Shown here: one piece after another, positions 13,646-26,028 of the stretch
Position numbering within the stretch: the first letter of the stretch is position 1
Layout of the letters: the number at the start of each line of letters is the position of its first letter
Assembly (NCBI GenBank): GCA_024362935.1
Contig: JANCRA010000005.1
Coordinates: 18,798,235-18,862,234, forward strand
Source: Setophaga petechia
Lineage: Eukaryota > Chordata > Aves > Passeriformes > Parulidae
DNA length: 64,000 bases
Direction: 5' to 3'
Made by a program: the position numbers and the translations under genes
Notes under the pieces: generated by a model
Databases searched by the model: none
Seen by the model: only the letters and a program-made list of their open reading frames with translations
Told to the model about the DNA's origin: nothing

Positions 13646-16600
13646 GTAAGAAATTCAGGTGATTCTCTATAAAAGTATAAAATGTACAAATAATTGTGCC
13701 AAATAGTTTATCCTGCCCTTCCTAGTATTCTGAGTATTCTTTCTATATGTGTCTAGGACATACATACACACACAATACATATACCCTACTAACCCCCACT
13801 CACACAATGAATCTCCTTTTTCAGCAAAATTGCTGTTACTCTCAGTGCAAATATTTATTATACTGGTATCCTACAGTTCTTTTAATAAAATCAATTTCCT
13901 GTATTTCATTTTATTTCCTTTAAATAAACCATTTTACTAGTTGCTACAGGAAGCCAATTGAGTAGTGGTTGGACAGAGCAGTAAAAGGGAGTTGTGCTGT
14001 GTGTGCTCCTGTTCCCTCTCAACAGCCCCAAGTCCTCAAACCTTACAATGTCCTGTCCTCAAACCCTTGGGGCATTACAAGCACACTGCAGAAAAGCACC
14101 TGTTATCACCCACCCCTCCCTTCATACAGGTGAAAAGTTTGTTTAGAGCTTGAGCACACTTAAATTTCCTAAGCATGACTAGAGAAGAGTAGAAATATAT
14201 TTACCAAAGACCAAATCTGGAAAAACAAGGAAGAACAAATCATCCTCTCCTCATCTGCTCTCCTGCTTTGGAGAAAAGCTGCTGCACCACTCGTGGTGTC
14301 ACAATGGGTGCATAAACATGGTGGAGACTGTATAATCTCTATTCCCTAAAACAAACTGGACTCTGGGCTAACTGCACACTACCTGATGGAACTGTTCATG
14401 ACAGAAACATCCTATAAACTTTTTAGTGATACTTACTTTCAGAATAGTCTGAAATTGTATTTTTGCCACAAACAGAAGATGAAAAGAAAACCACAGCTAA
14501 ACATTACAAATCTATCTACTTAATCAATACCTCTCCCTTCCACTCACAAAACTAAAGTTAACCTAAGATGCTTGTATAGCAACACACATGAAGGATTAAG
14601 AAATGGTTACTTACAGGTTTTTGCATTCCTAAGTAACACCATCAGCTTATCACACTCCATCAGTATATCCACAAAGCAGAAATTCCTTAGACTTCGGCCC
14701 TGTATAAGTACTTTAACTCATCTACAAAATCCTTATTTATGCTAATATTTAGTTTTCATAGAATAGCATCTAATGCTTCCAGACAGCATGCTTCAGAAGA
14801 CTGACTCCCAACCTATGGATATTTAAAACTGAAAAACACATTCTTGAATTCCCAAGAGATCTAAAGACAATAAAACATACAAAAGTCCTTAGCCAAGCCT
14901 CACAAACTATACAAAACTCATTATTACTGTTAACATATCAATTATGTGCTGCACAACTCATGATAACAAAATACTCTGCTGATGATAACTGTGCAGTTTG
15001 GTAAGACTGCCAGATGTTGGGACATCCTGCCACTTCCAGGTGTGTTGTTGATTGATGGCTGCTGCAAGCTTGCAAAGTAGCAGCAAGGATGCCTCCAATG
15101 GGAGAAGTAGCATCATTCAGCCAGAGTTTCTCTAAGACATGCAATATTTACCAGTTACAAACTTGGGAATGTCACACTGTAAAAGCTACATGATAAAAGA
15201 CACTGCATGGTGTTAGAGCTGATTCCATTTGCCATATGGTATGTTATTATTTTGCATTACCCTGGGGAGGGCACTAAACGAGAAAGAACAAAACACACTC
15301 AAGGCATGTAGAAAAATGAGGGCAAATTGCATAGTTCTTAATTATATCAACAAGGTCTGTAACTGAAAGAGATACAACTAAATAATGAGTTGAAAGTGCA
15401 ATACACTACTTTCCAGCTACTGAAAAGCAACAAAATCTATCAGGAATGTTTTAACAGGAAGAAATTGCCAACCACTACGTGTAGAGGGCTATAGACAACA
15501 TTAAAGCAGATTTAACTTAAAAGTCAGCAAATGCTTTGTGCAGTGCTACACATATTCCCAAAATATGGCTTTACATCAAAGATAATTTTACATGGGGTAG
15601 GCTGGAGAAAACATTTAATCAGTAATCTCTAAATGAGATTCCATAGGCACCACTATAATAAAACCAATAAATTAATTATTAAAACAATAAAGTGGGAGGC
15701 TATTTGCTGAAAACAGTTAAACAATAATTAATTGTGTCCATTTGATATCAGGTAAGTGAGCTGTCCCTAGGACCGAAGAAATTTCAAAACAAACAACAAC
15801 TCCACATTTAAAAAGGCTTTCTCTTTACAATATATCAGAATTCACAAGCAGAATTTTCTGACTGAAACAAAATCCAGCCCAGGTTAGATGATTCTTTGGG
15901 AGCTTTATTCAGTCACCACTGAAATTTTAAATGAGAAATTTTGTGATACCAAATACCAGAAACATACAGGCCTGCTGATTTTAGGAGTAGTTTGGCTCTA
16001 AATGCCATAGTCTATTGAAAAAGAAATTTAAAGATCTGTTAAAAGAACAGAATATTTTCAAATTATTCATGATAATTTTGCAGTATTTCAGATGCTATCT
16101 TCAAGTCCGTCATCTATTCAAGTGTTCCATTTGAGCGGCCAAAAAGTAGATTGCTCCATTTAGCCAGAACTCTAGCAGGATTAAAGCAGATGGATTCTAT
16201 TAATTCCAACTATTTCCTATTATGGGTTATGCAGTATGCGTTCGTGTTAGTTTTTACCAGTTATTAGGAAGATATTTTTTTTAATAAGTCATTTAAGTGT
16301 CTCAATGTCAATGTCATTTGAAGAAAACAGAAGCTCACAGGAGAGTAAATAGAGGATCATGGCTGTATGGCACTTGCTAGCTTGTACTCACTGCCAAAAC
16401 CCACTGGGTGCAGTTTACCAGTCTCAAGGTTTGCCACTGCACTGGCTAACATCTGTGAATACTTGCTGCCCAGTAATGGTAGGAGGGCCAAGCTGCAATT
16501 GCTGTGCAAATTACTGCATCCATTTATATCTTTCAGCTAATGATAACACCAACTCATGACACATTCTCCAGTGTCTTATCAAAATCAGTGAAGTTTTCAC

Positions 16601-16967
16601 ACATTTCAATGTGTGTGCCATTCATACTTCTGTTCCAGCCATAAAAAAGGCTGGTGGCAGAAATGACTGATGTCACTAAATGAAGGTTATTATTCAGTGA
16701 GAGATAAAGAAAGAAAGGGAGGGGAAAAGCCAGTTCTCACTACTATACTCAAGGGTGTTCTTCCTTTTTAAGTGAGCAGGAATCTTGAATATGACTTAAC
16801 TGACGGCTCAAGTTTAAAGACACAGCGTTGTAAATAGACTTGCTAAATTACCAAAAATTCTTCTATTATTATCTTCTTTACAGGAAATCTGTCTATTATT
16901 ATTTGACAGAGCTATATTTGTATATTTTTGTTCTAAGAATGAATTTAATTCCATACTAATCAAAGAT

Positions 16968-16996
16968 AACTAGTGTTTAACAGAACTAGTGTTTAC
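16968..16996. repeat. Two-copy 16-bp tandem duplication
   Basis: The word 'aactagtgtttaacag' (16968-16983) is followed directly by 'aactagtgtttac' (16984-16996). The second copy is truncated or diverged after 12 identical bases. Confidence 0.75.
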
Positions 16997-17809
16997 CTTA
17001 CCCTACTACATTGGGAATTCAAGCTAAATTTTAAATACTTTGATTTCTGCTATTCTGATAAACTCTGTCACCTTGACAACAACCATAAATGAATGCATTA
17101 GTTATGATAAATCTTCAGAGCAGCAGTTCTAAATTAGGAATGGAAAGTATTTTTTTAAAATACTTAGTAATTTCTTCTGAAAAGACAGAAATGTTTAATT
17201 AAATGTGGGAAATAGAATGTCGCTATGAATTCTTCAGACTAAAAATCTTATCATAGCATGGTCATTATTTCTATTACTATTTTTAACAATATTTACAAAT
17301 TATTCAAGTTTCACATTGAAAAACTCAGAAAAACATCAAGAAAATGATAAATGATAGAGTTTGGGAGCTGAAGTCAAGGAAAGAATCATGTTCCAAAGCT
17401 TTCTCATGATGAAGTTTTTTCTGCTAGTTCAATTCATTTAGGCACTTAATTTTTTTTATTAATTGATCATGACAGTACTATAGTATAATATTGATTATCT
17501 TACATTGTTCACATCCAATGTGTTCAGTTAGTTTAAGGAAATGCTGGTAGGCCAAGAATTTGCTGTGTTTCAGAGGAAGAACATTCAATTACACTCAGCA
17601 AGAAGATCAGAAATAAGGTATTTTTATCCAACCACAGTTTTTTCAGTAAGCAAGGTTGACGAGTGGTAGTATCTTAAGAGGATTTCAGAGATGACACAAT
17701 CTTAAAGATGTAACCTATTCAAGAGTACACTGACCACTGTAAAACCATCCTGTCAATTACACACAGATTGCTTTTAGTGAAAATGCAATATTTGAAGATT
17801 TGGAAAAAT

Positions 17810-17860
17810 GGCTATATAAATAATAAACTGGTTATATAAATAATAACTGGAATAATAAAA
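17810..17860. repeat. About 2.5 copies of a 19-20 bp AT-rich unit
   Basis: The unit 'ggctatataaataataaact' is followed by 'ggttatataaataataact' and then by a partial third copy, 'ggaataataaaa'. The unit is TATA-like in composition, but nothing suggests a promoter here. Confidence 0.8.
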
Positions 17861-19164
17861 TTGCTAGTACAGTCAATTCTGACTTTCACTTCCAGAGGCA
17901 CCACTACATCCAATTTTATAAATACACCTCTATCCAAAAACTTAAAAAATAAGCAACCGCTCTGTGCCTTAGAGGTGCCTCAGACCTAGCTAAATACAAT
18001 TTGTGTATATTTTAGGCCTGCCTTCTTTAGATATATGGTTCAGTTGTCAACTTTTATAACATTTCTTCTAAAAAGATACTCCACTGGATATTTGCAGTAC
18101 AGTATGAACAGATGTTATACCCACCCTGTTGATTTGTGTTAGAGTACTTGTGTCTTCACTGGGTTATTAAATGTTGAAACATAAGTGAACAATAGTATAG
18201 TAAAGAAAATACTTAGGATTTCAGTGCTTTTTCTAAATGAAGTTATTCACAGCTGGTGCTTCCAAATTCTTCCTTAGTCCTCTTCCTTATTTTGCTTCCA
18301 ACATGCTTCCTCATTCTAAATCTATGTCTTTTAATAGCAGCAAAAGCTGACAGACTCTGAAGGTAAACAACTGGAAAAGACTCAAATCTTGATCCCTCAG
18401 AATGATTTTCTCTAGTTCAGAAGAAGCCTCAATATCATTTGAGAGTAAGGGCCACAATATGCCCTTAACGGTACAGTAATGTCATTTGCCATTTTTAGGG
18501 GAAATTTTCAGAGCGCAGATCCATTTTCCAGCAAGGCCTTTAAACTGCCATGTGTACGCTGCACACATGGCCAATCCACTCACGAGAACTGAACAGCTCC
18601 CTATGCCCTCATTCCCACACATGTACCTCCGTGGTTTTTGATATAGAGGAAAACAATCATTTGAAGTAAACAACAGAATCTGAAAAATGAACAAGATTAA
18701 AAATATAGAACAGTGTATTCTGAGCAAGACTCTGCCACCCTTCTTTACACCCTCATCTCCAAGAACGTTACACCTGATCAAGCTGCATCCTAAAAGCAAC
18801 ATTAATTGCTTTCCTGGAACAGACTAGTGAACTACATGCTCAGATGATCTCTATAATTTCTTATTTTTAAAGCCAGTGACTGCAATAACATCATGCTAGC
18901 AACAATTACAGTATAAATCATACATAACTGTATAGAAATAAACCTGCACAGCACCTAAGCCTCCATCAAAATGCAATAAGGTGGGAGGTTTTTTTTAAAC
19001 TGGAAAACGTAAGACTGAGCAGGACTGAAAATACCCTTTTGTAATTCCCTGCTTATCCCAGCAAAAGACCATCTGATTTCTAAAAAGTGAGCTAAAATGT
19101 AAGAGATGTAAATTCCTTTTAGCTGTTTAGAATATTTTTTTTTTGACATTGCAAATGACAGTAA

Positions 19165-19400
19165 ATGTGATTAATGGTTGCTGATAATTGGAGTTTCATT
19201 TGAGCGGTTATTTCTTGTCAGTGACAATTAATAGCTCCACAGACCCCCCATTCATTTCACAATATTAAAGAATGATGGCTTGTGGGAATTATGCTAAACT
19301 AGCACATTCAATTAGATTTTGAATTTTATAGTATATTGAATAACAGTTTATGGTTTTATAATAGCAGTGATGGTTTATTGTTGCATGGTAATCACTCTCA
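19165..19400. promoter_or_regulatory. Enhancer-like conserved-element candidate
   Basis: This non-repetitive stretch is dense in developmental transcription-factor motifs: homeodomain cores (caattaatag, caattagatt, taatgg) and SOX-type ACAAT/ATTGT words. The string 'attgttgcatggtaat' at 19378-19393 resembles a SOX site beside an octamer-like half site. There is no open frame of note. This look is typical of vertebrate conserved noncoding elements, but conservation cannot be judged from one sequence. The call is inference from motif content only. Confidence 0.3.
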
Positions 19401-20205
19401 CTACATGTATGTATGTCTGGAGAGTTACAATTTCTATACCCATTAAAATTACTCAATTACATGTTAACATTTCTTTAAAACTACACAGTGCTTTGGTCTT
19501 TATCAGTAAAGATAATTTTTAATGACAGTTACATTGGTTTTTTCCCAGTATTTGATGGGCAAGATGCAATGTTTAAGGGATGCAAAAGCAGCTCATGGTC
19601 CCTGGTATCAAGCATCACAATAGGAAGGGAGAAGGAATGATTAGTGGCAGAGAGAAGCCCATGACAGAGAAAGAGCTACGTAAAATAAAGTTGACTGAAA
19701 ATGTTGTCTGCATCAGGACAAAATGGTGCATAGAGTTTAATGTGAGAGACTGGAAGGGGTATATTTTTTAATGTGACAACATAAAACTTAATAGAACAAT
19801 TTTTAAAGTTTCTTAACTGAAAAAACAGAAGACTCTGAGGTTTAATATGCTCATAAGATAAATCTTGAAAACGTAAGTATACTAATAAAAATTCTGCCAC
19901 TCAGGAAGCCAGTGCATTTCTAACACAGACATCTATATTGTCAGGATCTAAGTCACAGATCATTCAATAAAGTTTAACAAAGTGGGAAAAGGAACAAAGT
20001 GGAGAAAGAGCTTTATAAAATTAAGGCACCTACTGATTTCACTAGCATAAGTGCTTTTGCTTAGGACTCTCCTTGACTTCAATTTTCTGATGCAGAGAAT
20101 ATCAATTGTATGAGAACACTGTAAATAAATGTTTCTTCTGCTTTGTCTTATTTCAACATGCTCTGAAAATCTACTGATAATTTTACTTTTCTACTTTACT
20201 CTTAG

Positions 20206-20301
20206 ACAAATTATTGAACATACCTCCCAAATAGGAATATTCTACTAATTCAGTCTTGTAATTTTCTTCCAAACAAGGAAGTTATCCTAGTTTAATACAA
20301 G
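20206..20301 (+). other. Noncoding exon-like segment (putative)
   Basis: A long pyrimidine-rich tract, 'ttttacttttctactttactcttag', ends at 20205. Ninety-six bases later comes 'acaag|gtaagaag'. All three forward frames contain stops, so if this were an exon it would be untranslated or part of a long noncoding RNA. The acceptor is among the strongest-looking in the window. Chance remains a plausible explanation. Confidence 0.18.
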
Positions 20302-20493
20302 GTAAGAAGAGAACCTATCTCATAATGCACTTAATTATTTTAGCAAACTAAATTAAGGAAAGAGTCAACAGTAAAAATTACTTATGATAATTCTAGCAAA
20401 ATTCCAAGTCAAAACTGCCACCCATTACACATTCTGTTTTATGTAGTAATTCTCCATCCAGCAGTAAACATTTCCAAGTCAATGCTAAACTCA

Positions 20494-20516
20494 GAATGAA
20501 GTCAATGGGAACAGGA
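20494..20516. repeat. Possible ancient amniote repeat scrap
   Basis: The words 'gaagtcaatgggaacagga' resemble a motif that I recall as frequent in old amniote interspersed repeats (gacttcaatgggagcagga type). A second, inverted-looking match lies at 51811-51840. This is a memory-based inference from a very short match. Confidence 0.2.
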
Positions 20517-21146
20517 TAAAGACTTTTCTTATTACTATTTGATTAGTTTGTGCAGGTTTGCAAAAGCAGAAAATTACTGTTGGTGATAGGGGAACCTCCA
20601 ATTATGTGAAAGTTTGATTATAGAGATATATGTAAAACCCCTCTGACTTACTTGACTTGTGGTCTTTGGACCATCTGCTCAGAAATATTTCTTCTTACAT
20701 TTTCATGATACTACTATTAGTTATTTGTTGTATATTAGCACTTCACAGCTCTAATTAGCATTTGTTCTACTTTGACAGAGACTCTATAGACCAGGTGAAA
20801 CCAAGTGCAGAATAAGTTGGGACTAAAATAAAAAACTAACCAGCTTTGCAATTCCCAAAGTAAATTTTGGCTAAGTGTAGATTAGGTGGCTTTTTAGACC
20901 AGTTGTTTTTCTTATAATTTCTTTTCAATTCCCAATGCTATGTGGAAAATGAAATTTAAGAAAAAAAAAGAAGACATTAAATTCAATTATGACGTAAAAC
21001 ATCCTGACTAAGGAGAAGGAAGTACATGGCAGCACATATATCAGTAATCTGATGGAACGGGACAAGGGAGTTCAAAAAAGCAATTCAGTTCTATTCTTTG
21101 ATCCAATTTAATGAAACTTTAATCTTTCTATTGTAAAACACAAATT

Positions 21147-21164
21147 CAGGCATTGCAATGCCTG
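21147..21164. repeat. 18-bp perfect palindrome
   Basis: The sequence 'caggcattgcaatgcctg' equals its own reverse complement. Its centre ATTGCAAT resembles C/EBP-type half sites, which is an inference. No loop is present, so it would act as a dimeric protein-binding site or a cruciform rather than an RNA hairpin. Confidence 0.85.
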
Positions 21165-22354
21165 TAGATACAATTCTAATGTCTTATTCAGACAAATCAT
21201 TTTCACTGGTCAGTAACTCTCAGGTTTGATAATATCAACAAAGAGAGTCCTATAAAATGTGTCCCATTTCCAATGCTGAATGTATCAGGTGGGCCTTCCT
21301 TAAGAACTTCTGGCAACATCATATAATGCATATCAGTAATTCAATTACTATTTTTAATATATAGTATTTTATTTATTAACACAAAAGGGAACTAGATATT
21401 TCCTTAAAGTAAACTCCAGGGTGTAGATTCCCAGCTTCTGTGTGCCTCGTTCCTTCTAAGTACCCAACAGTTTTAGTATGCCTTGGCCCATAAGATAATT
21501 CAAATATGCATATATTCAATAGCATAAAACTCATCAGAACATGTATGCAAAAATTTAGAAGCTGAAACATGCATTTTCTGCTTTGAAGAATTGTTTGTTG
21601 TTTTGTTTTTTGTTTTTTACTATGAATAGCACCTGTAAGTATTGAGCACAGCAAAGCCAAGCAAGAACATAAGCTGGAAGCAGAAAAGAGGAATAGGTCA
21701 CACAAATACTATTTTATTGAAATGAAATTGAGGTTGTCTGAGTATGTTTTATAAACTTGTGCAAAACATCTGCTAGAAAAGCTCTCACTAAACCATTAGC
21801 TTCTCCATCTTTTCAGAGGATGTTGTATATTCTAGTGGCTTTGTCCAGAAAACTAATTATATTATTATGAAGTGAAATGGGAAAGAATTCCCCCACATGC
21901 TCTGGAAGACTACAACATGAGAGATAAAGATTATCTTTAACCCTTACTCTAAAACCTATGCATTTTTTAGAATTTGTGAGGTTTTTGCTTTTTTACTAAT
22001 CATAAGAATTATAATGAATGTAGCACTGGAGATTTTGACCTAATAGAAGAAACCAAAAACTTAACAATTTACTGCTGCTGTGTTTATGCTTACAGTTTGT
22101 AGCTTTATTCCTGAACTTCAGAAGAAGTGGGATTCTTTTAGCCTACACTGTTGGTGTAAAAATTCTCTCTCGCCTACTTCTGCCTTACGAATATAAAAAA
22201 AACCGCAACAACTTCAAAAATAGTTTGGCTACAATTTTTAATAGAAGGCTCATCAGTATTTGCTGCAATTTCACAGCAGGAAAGAGCACACAATTATACT
22301 AAGTTCTCAACAGATGTCTGTATCACAGCTGCTATATTAACATCATTGCTTATT

Positions 22355-22383
22355 AAACCCATGCTTATCAGGTGCATGGGTTT
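22355..22383. repeat. 10-bp inverted repeat with 9-base spacer
   Basis: The arms 'aaacccatgc' (22355-22364) and 'gcatgggttt' (22374-22383) are perfectly complementary around 'ttatcaggt'. The function is unknown. Confidence 0.85.
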
Positions 22384-22916
22384 CACACATATGCCTTCTC
22401 TGATTCATTCTTCTCACTTTCTATAACTTATGTTCAATAAGCAGACAAAAACTTCTCTGAGCTATCCTACAGGAGGCAATTGTTTACACTCACTGCAGTT
22501 TCCTCTCCAGCACTATAACATACACCAGTTGCTAATAGTTAATTAATTAGTGCACTTGCAGTTCAGTCTCTTAAAGAGTGAAATTAAATTTTGTGGCTTT
22601 AACCTAGAAGAACATGGACTGAAAACACACACATATTTAAACAGGTGAAATTACTTCCTTGGCACGTGGGAGAGGGAGTTGTAGACTTGACTTTTATTGC
22701 AGGTGGCACTTGATATTCACTGATTGTATCAATGACCAGAATGATTGCACCAAACACTGGCAAGTATGCCCTCTCCTCTCATGGAAAAGCTATTTATCCA
22801 CTCCCACAAGGGGCTGTACCTACAACTATAACTGAGTCAATAATTAATCAATCACTCATCTGAATTCTGCTTACATTTGCCTGAAACTGACAGTCTTGGT
22901 GAGAGAAAACTAACCA

Positions 22917-22936
22917 GTTTAGTGCTAACACTAAAC
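22917..22936. repeat. 8-bp inverted repeat with 4-base loop
   Basis: The arms 'gtttagtg' and 'cactaaac' flank 'ctaa'. It is a short perfect hairpin with no associated terminator logic in a eukaryotic context. Confidence 0.7.
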
Positions 22937-23997
22937 TAACACTGTCAGTGCTAGGAATGTACCACTTGAATTCATTCATCTGGAAAGCTGAAGACTACAT
23001 TGTTATCATTCCCCAGATTCAATAGCTCCTATTTGCATGCACACACTGAAGAGAACAATTGTGGTTTCACCATTTTTACTAGAAATCTTGCTGACACCTA
23101 TGTGCATTAAGCAAATTATGCCCAGATATCTTGGAAACCACGATAAACAGAACTATTTGGAAATACTCCAGCAAACATTTTTTTCAAGGCCTGTTTCCAT
23201 AAACCAGAAGTATTTTCCTGAAGCATTTTGGATTTTATGAATTTTCACTGAATGGAAGTCACATTGATAGGATCACTGTCTGGACTCCTGACAGGCCGCT
23301 CCAGGAGATACAGAAATGTTTCAGATCTTTTTAGTTCTGAGCAAATATGATGATTTGAGAAAAAATGAGATTAATTCATGCAAAGTGGAAATCTTCTTTC
23401 AATAAGCTTTTTAAGGCATATTATTCCCACTTTTTGTATCTGGTTTCCAAAGTAGTATTGAGAATAACCTCTAAGAGGTACTTCAAATTTTGGACTCTAG
23501 TAATGGCCACTTAAAGCCTTTGTAATTCTGGAGGTGACTGCAGCTATGTCATCATACAAACACAAGAAAAAACCCCACCCCAAACACAAGAAGTTACAGA
23601 TGCTTTTTCAGATACAGAACTAGTGCAACTTTCAAGAAATAATTTTTGCCCAAATGTTTTGTCAGCTTTGTTACATTTACCTGATATGCCTGTGTCAGTT
23701 ACAAATTGTTTCTACAAGAGCAGATTTTATCTTATGATTTGTATGACTACCAGTAGAGATAAAAACCCAGGAGAATAAAAGGCTTTTTTCCTCATGCTAG
23801 ATAGGGAGCTTAATTAGCAATAATTTAATTCTGAGAACAACTCTCACTTTATCTCCCTTATTTCACCGAAGAGCTACTGCTGAGATACTTTGCCACATTT
23901 TTTCCTTCCAATAGGAAGAAATGCACCTTGAGTTCTCCCTCCACTCATTTTTATCACAGGGAATTTGTATTAAGTATTTACAGTGTTCCAAGATTAA

Positions 23998-24075
23998 AAC
24001 AAAATAAAAAAAACAAAGAAGAAAAATAAATCTAAAAAAACCCCAAACAAAACAAAATACTTCAAAAGCAAACAA
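23998..24075. repeat. A-rich low-complexity tract
   Basis: A-runs are interrupted mainly by C and G, with words such as 'aaaaccccaaacaaaacaaa'. Its composition matches the tract at 12841-12950, and a shorter example lies near 35059-35100. It is probably low-complexity expansion or a decayed retroposon tail. Confidence 0.6.
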
Positions 24076-25724
24076 CCAAAGCCACTAGAACCTTGTCTAT
24101 AATTCATTGGGATTTGACTTTTGATGAGAGTTTTTCCAGTTGAATTCACAAGGACACAAGCTGGCCCAAAATTTTTATGGAATTTTTTAGCCAGCTGGAA
24201 TAAAATGGCTGCATTTTAATATTTTTCTTTTTTTTTTTAATCAAAGTTCTTCATCTTCTGTAATGCTAAGCTGCAAATACCAGAAGGAGAGCTGCACAGT
24301 AATTTATGAGTACCCAGAAACAAGGAGTATGCTGTATGGCTCTTCTGTAGGGAGTTACACTTCTGAGTTTCAACTATGCAATATTTCAGAGTGAAGTGAA
24401 GTGAACTACATCACTGGAAGATGTCTTACAGAGGAGATCTCCCCTCAGCTACTTCTTGCAGAAATAGGCATCCTAGGCAAAGTATGTGTAAACTTTGGGC
24501 TACTGTCTAGCAGCTCAACAAGAAAGACAGAATACCTGTTAAATGTGATTACTCAGAATCACCACTTTGAAATTAGTCATTTAAGGTTGGCTCTATTCAG
24601 TTCTTTCAGCCTATAAAAAACTGACAGATGGGGAAGCTGCACTACAGTTCAACAGAATAACACATTAGCTTCTAGAATTCTTCTACCTACATGCTCTGCC
24701 TGGCATCCCACTTCCTTGGAGGCCAGAACAGATTTGAATTGCTACCATGCTAAAAAGCACAGCGTTACATTCTATCAAATTGGCTGGTGGTCTCTGATTA
24801 TTTCCTCTTGGAGGCAAGATTGAGAAAAGTCCTTTAATAAAAATATTTACTTTGTAAGATGGCTCTCCTCATGATAAACCTCTCATGTAAATACTATCAG
24901 ATGGAATTTTTTTTCATATTTTTCTACTGCAACTATTTTAGAAAAGGCAGTACTCTGACGTTCTCTGCAATTTATTTCAGCCATTCTGCATGACTAAGAC
25001 ATTTTGTAAACTCAGAGTGTGAATATAGATTAAGATAATGTGATAAATTATGCAGAACATAATTGATGAGGAAGTGGTTAAATGGGAAAAAAGAACTGCA
25101 AAGCGAGCAAATTTGCATCAAATTCTAAACATTTTTACTGTCCATTATAATTTTGATTAATCAGTCCAAGCACCCTTTGCTTCTTTTATTTCTCTGAAGG
25201 GAAGAAGGCAGAATATATTGCTTGGTAGCCTTCTTTTATTTTTCATTTACAATTAGAGTCTCTACTCTTAAATTGTAGGACTTCCTTTTCTAGAACATTT
25301 ATAAAGATTTAGCTTCCTAAGTACTTGAAGTTATTGGCTATAAAAAACTTTATATATTCCCACCAAGAAAGAGAAGCACAATGCATGCAGACTTTGTATC
25401 CCTCTGAACTACAGCAAAGCAGCACTCAAATTTTCAGTAAAAGTAGTTGTTTTGTTTAGAGAGTACTATTTCTTTGCAAAATATTTCTGGTTAGAAACAT
25501 TTCTGACTTCTAGTGTGGAAACGTAGCATTGGTGTTGCAAAGTCATTCTTTGGTAAGAATGCTTTCTGAGAGAAAATAAAATAATGTACTCTAACTGCTT
25601 GTCAATATTTTTTTCAAATGAGAAACAGTAACAAAGGCATATAGGAATTTTGGGGTTTTTTTCAACTTTCTTTCAAAATGATTCTTAGTAGCACAACTGT
25701 GTGATGTAAGTCAGTGCTTCCCCA

Positions 25725-25860
25725 GAAGATGTCAAGGTATTTAAAAGACATGGAGATGCTCTTTGGGACAGAGTTCATTGGTGGACTTGGCAGTGCTGGG
25801 TTCTTGGGTGGACTTGATGTTCTTAGAGGTTTTTTCCAACCTAAATCCAGGATTCTAAGA
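25725..25860 (+). mobile_element. CR1 LINE, 5'-truncated 3' end
   Basis: The segment ends in 'ggacttgatgttcttagagg' followed by 'ttttttccaacctaaat' and 'gattctaaga', the hallmark 3' end of bird CR1 retrotransposons. Upstream, 'gaagatgtcaaggtatttaa' and the 'ggtggacttggcagtgctgg' run match the order of the CR1 3' region. Only about 135 bases remain, as is usual for 5'-truncated CR1 insertions, and no reverse transcriptase region is present. Divergence is moderate. A 66-codon open frame running through it is an artefact of the repeat. Confidence 0.9.
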
Positions 25861-25950
25861 TATATTCCTTGCCATAAAAAATTCTACATTTCAAAAAGTA
25901 ACAATCAGAAATAAACCATGTCTGCAAAAGGCTTTTCTATTGGTATTTTA

Positions 25951-26028
25951 CTTGAAAAGCAATGGAAAAATCTAAAATTTCAAGACACAATAGTGTCTTT
26001 AATGGTCTACATTGCTTTTTTATTCAAA
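25951..26028. repeat. Nested inverted repeat
   Basis: The outer arms 'aaaagcaatg' (25955-25964) and 'cattgctttt' (26010-26019) are perfect complements, and pairing resumes outside them with TTG/CAA after a small bulge. Inside lies a second hairpin, 'aagacac' (25982-25988) and 'gtgtctt' (25993-25999), with a four-base loop. The overall size is that of a pre-miRNA or a very small foldback element, but the unpaired stretches between the two helices are long, so a real pre-miRNA is unlikely. Confidence 0.6.

Larger units (their letters stand above)
13646..19164. other. AT-rich noncoding block
   Basis: No exon or RNA gene is recognised. A very good donor-like sequence (cag|gtaagtgag at 15749-15757) has no convincing acceptor upstream. 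Two small tandem duplications, at 16968-16996 and 17810-17860, are listed separately. Sequence around 16080-16260 is complex and non-repetitive and shares an 11-base CpG-containing word with the 19.2 kb block. Confidence 0.65.
19401..25724. other. AT-rich noncoding block
   Basis: No gene is recognised. Inverted repeats at 21147, 22355 and 22917, an A-rich tract at 23998-24075, a run of 11 T at 24228-24238 and a (GTGAA)3 run at 24391-24405 are the visible structures. Sequence around 25040-25170 is complex and AT-rich without a repeat signature. The longest open frame (21376-21705, -, 109 codons) has no recognisable features. Confidence 0.65.

Noticed and set aside
21376..21705. 109-codon frame on the - strand with hydrophobic stretches
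   Set aside because: The Leu/Cys/Phe-rich translation comes from AT- and T-rich DNA, and part of it reads a TTTTGTTTTTTG low-complexity run. No gene context.
25727..25914. 66-codon frame through the 25.7 kb repeat
   Set aside because: It is a translation of the CR1 3' end, which is not coding.
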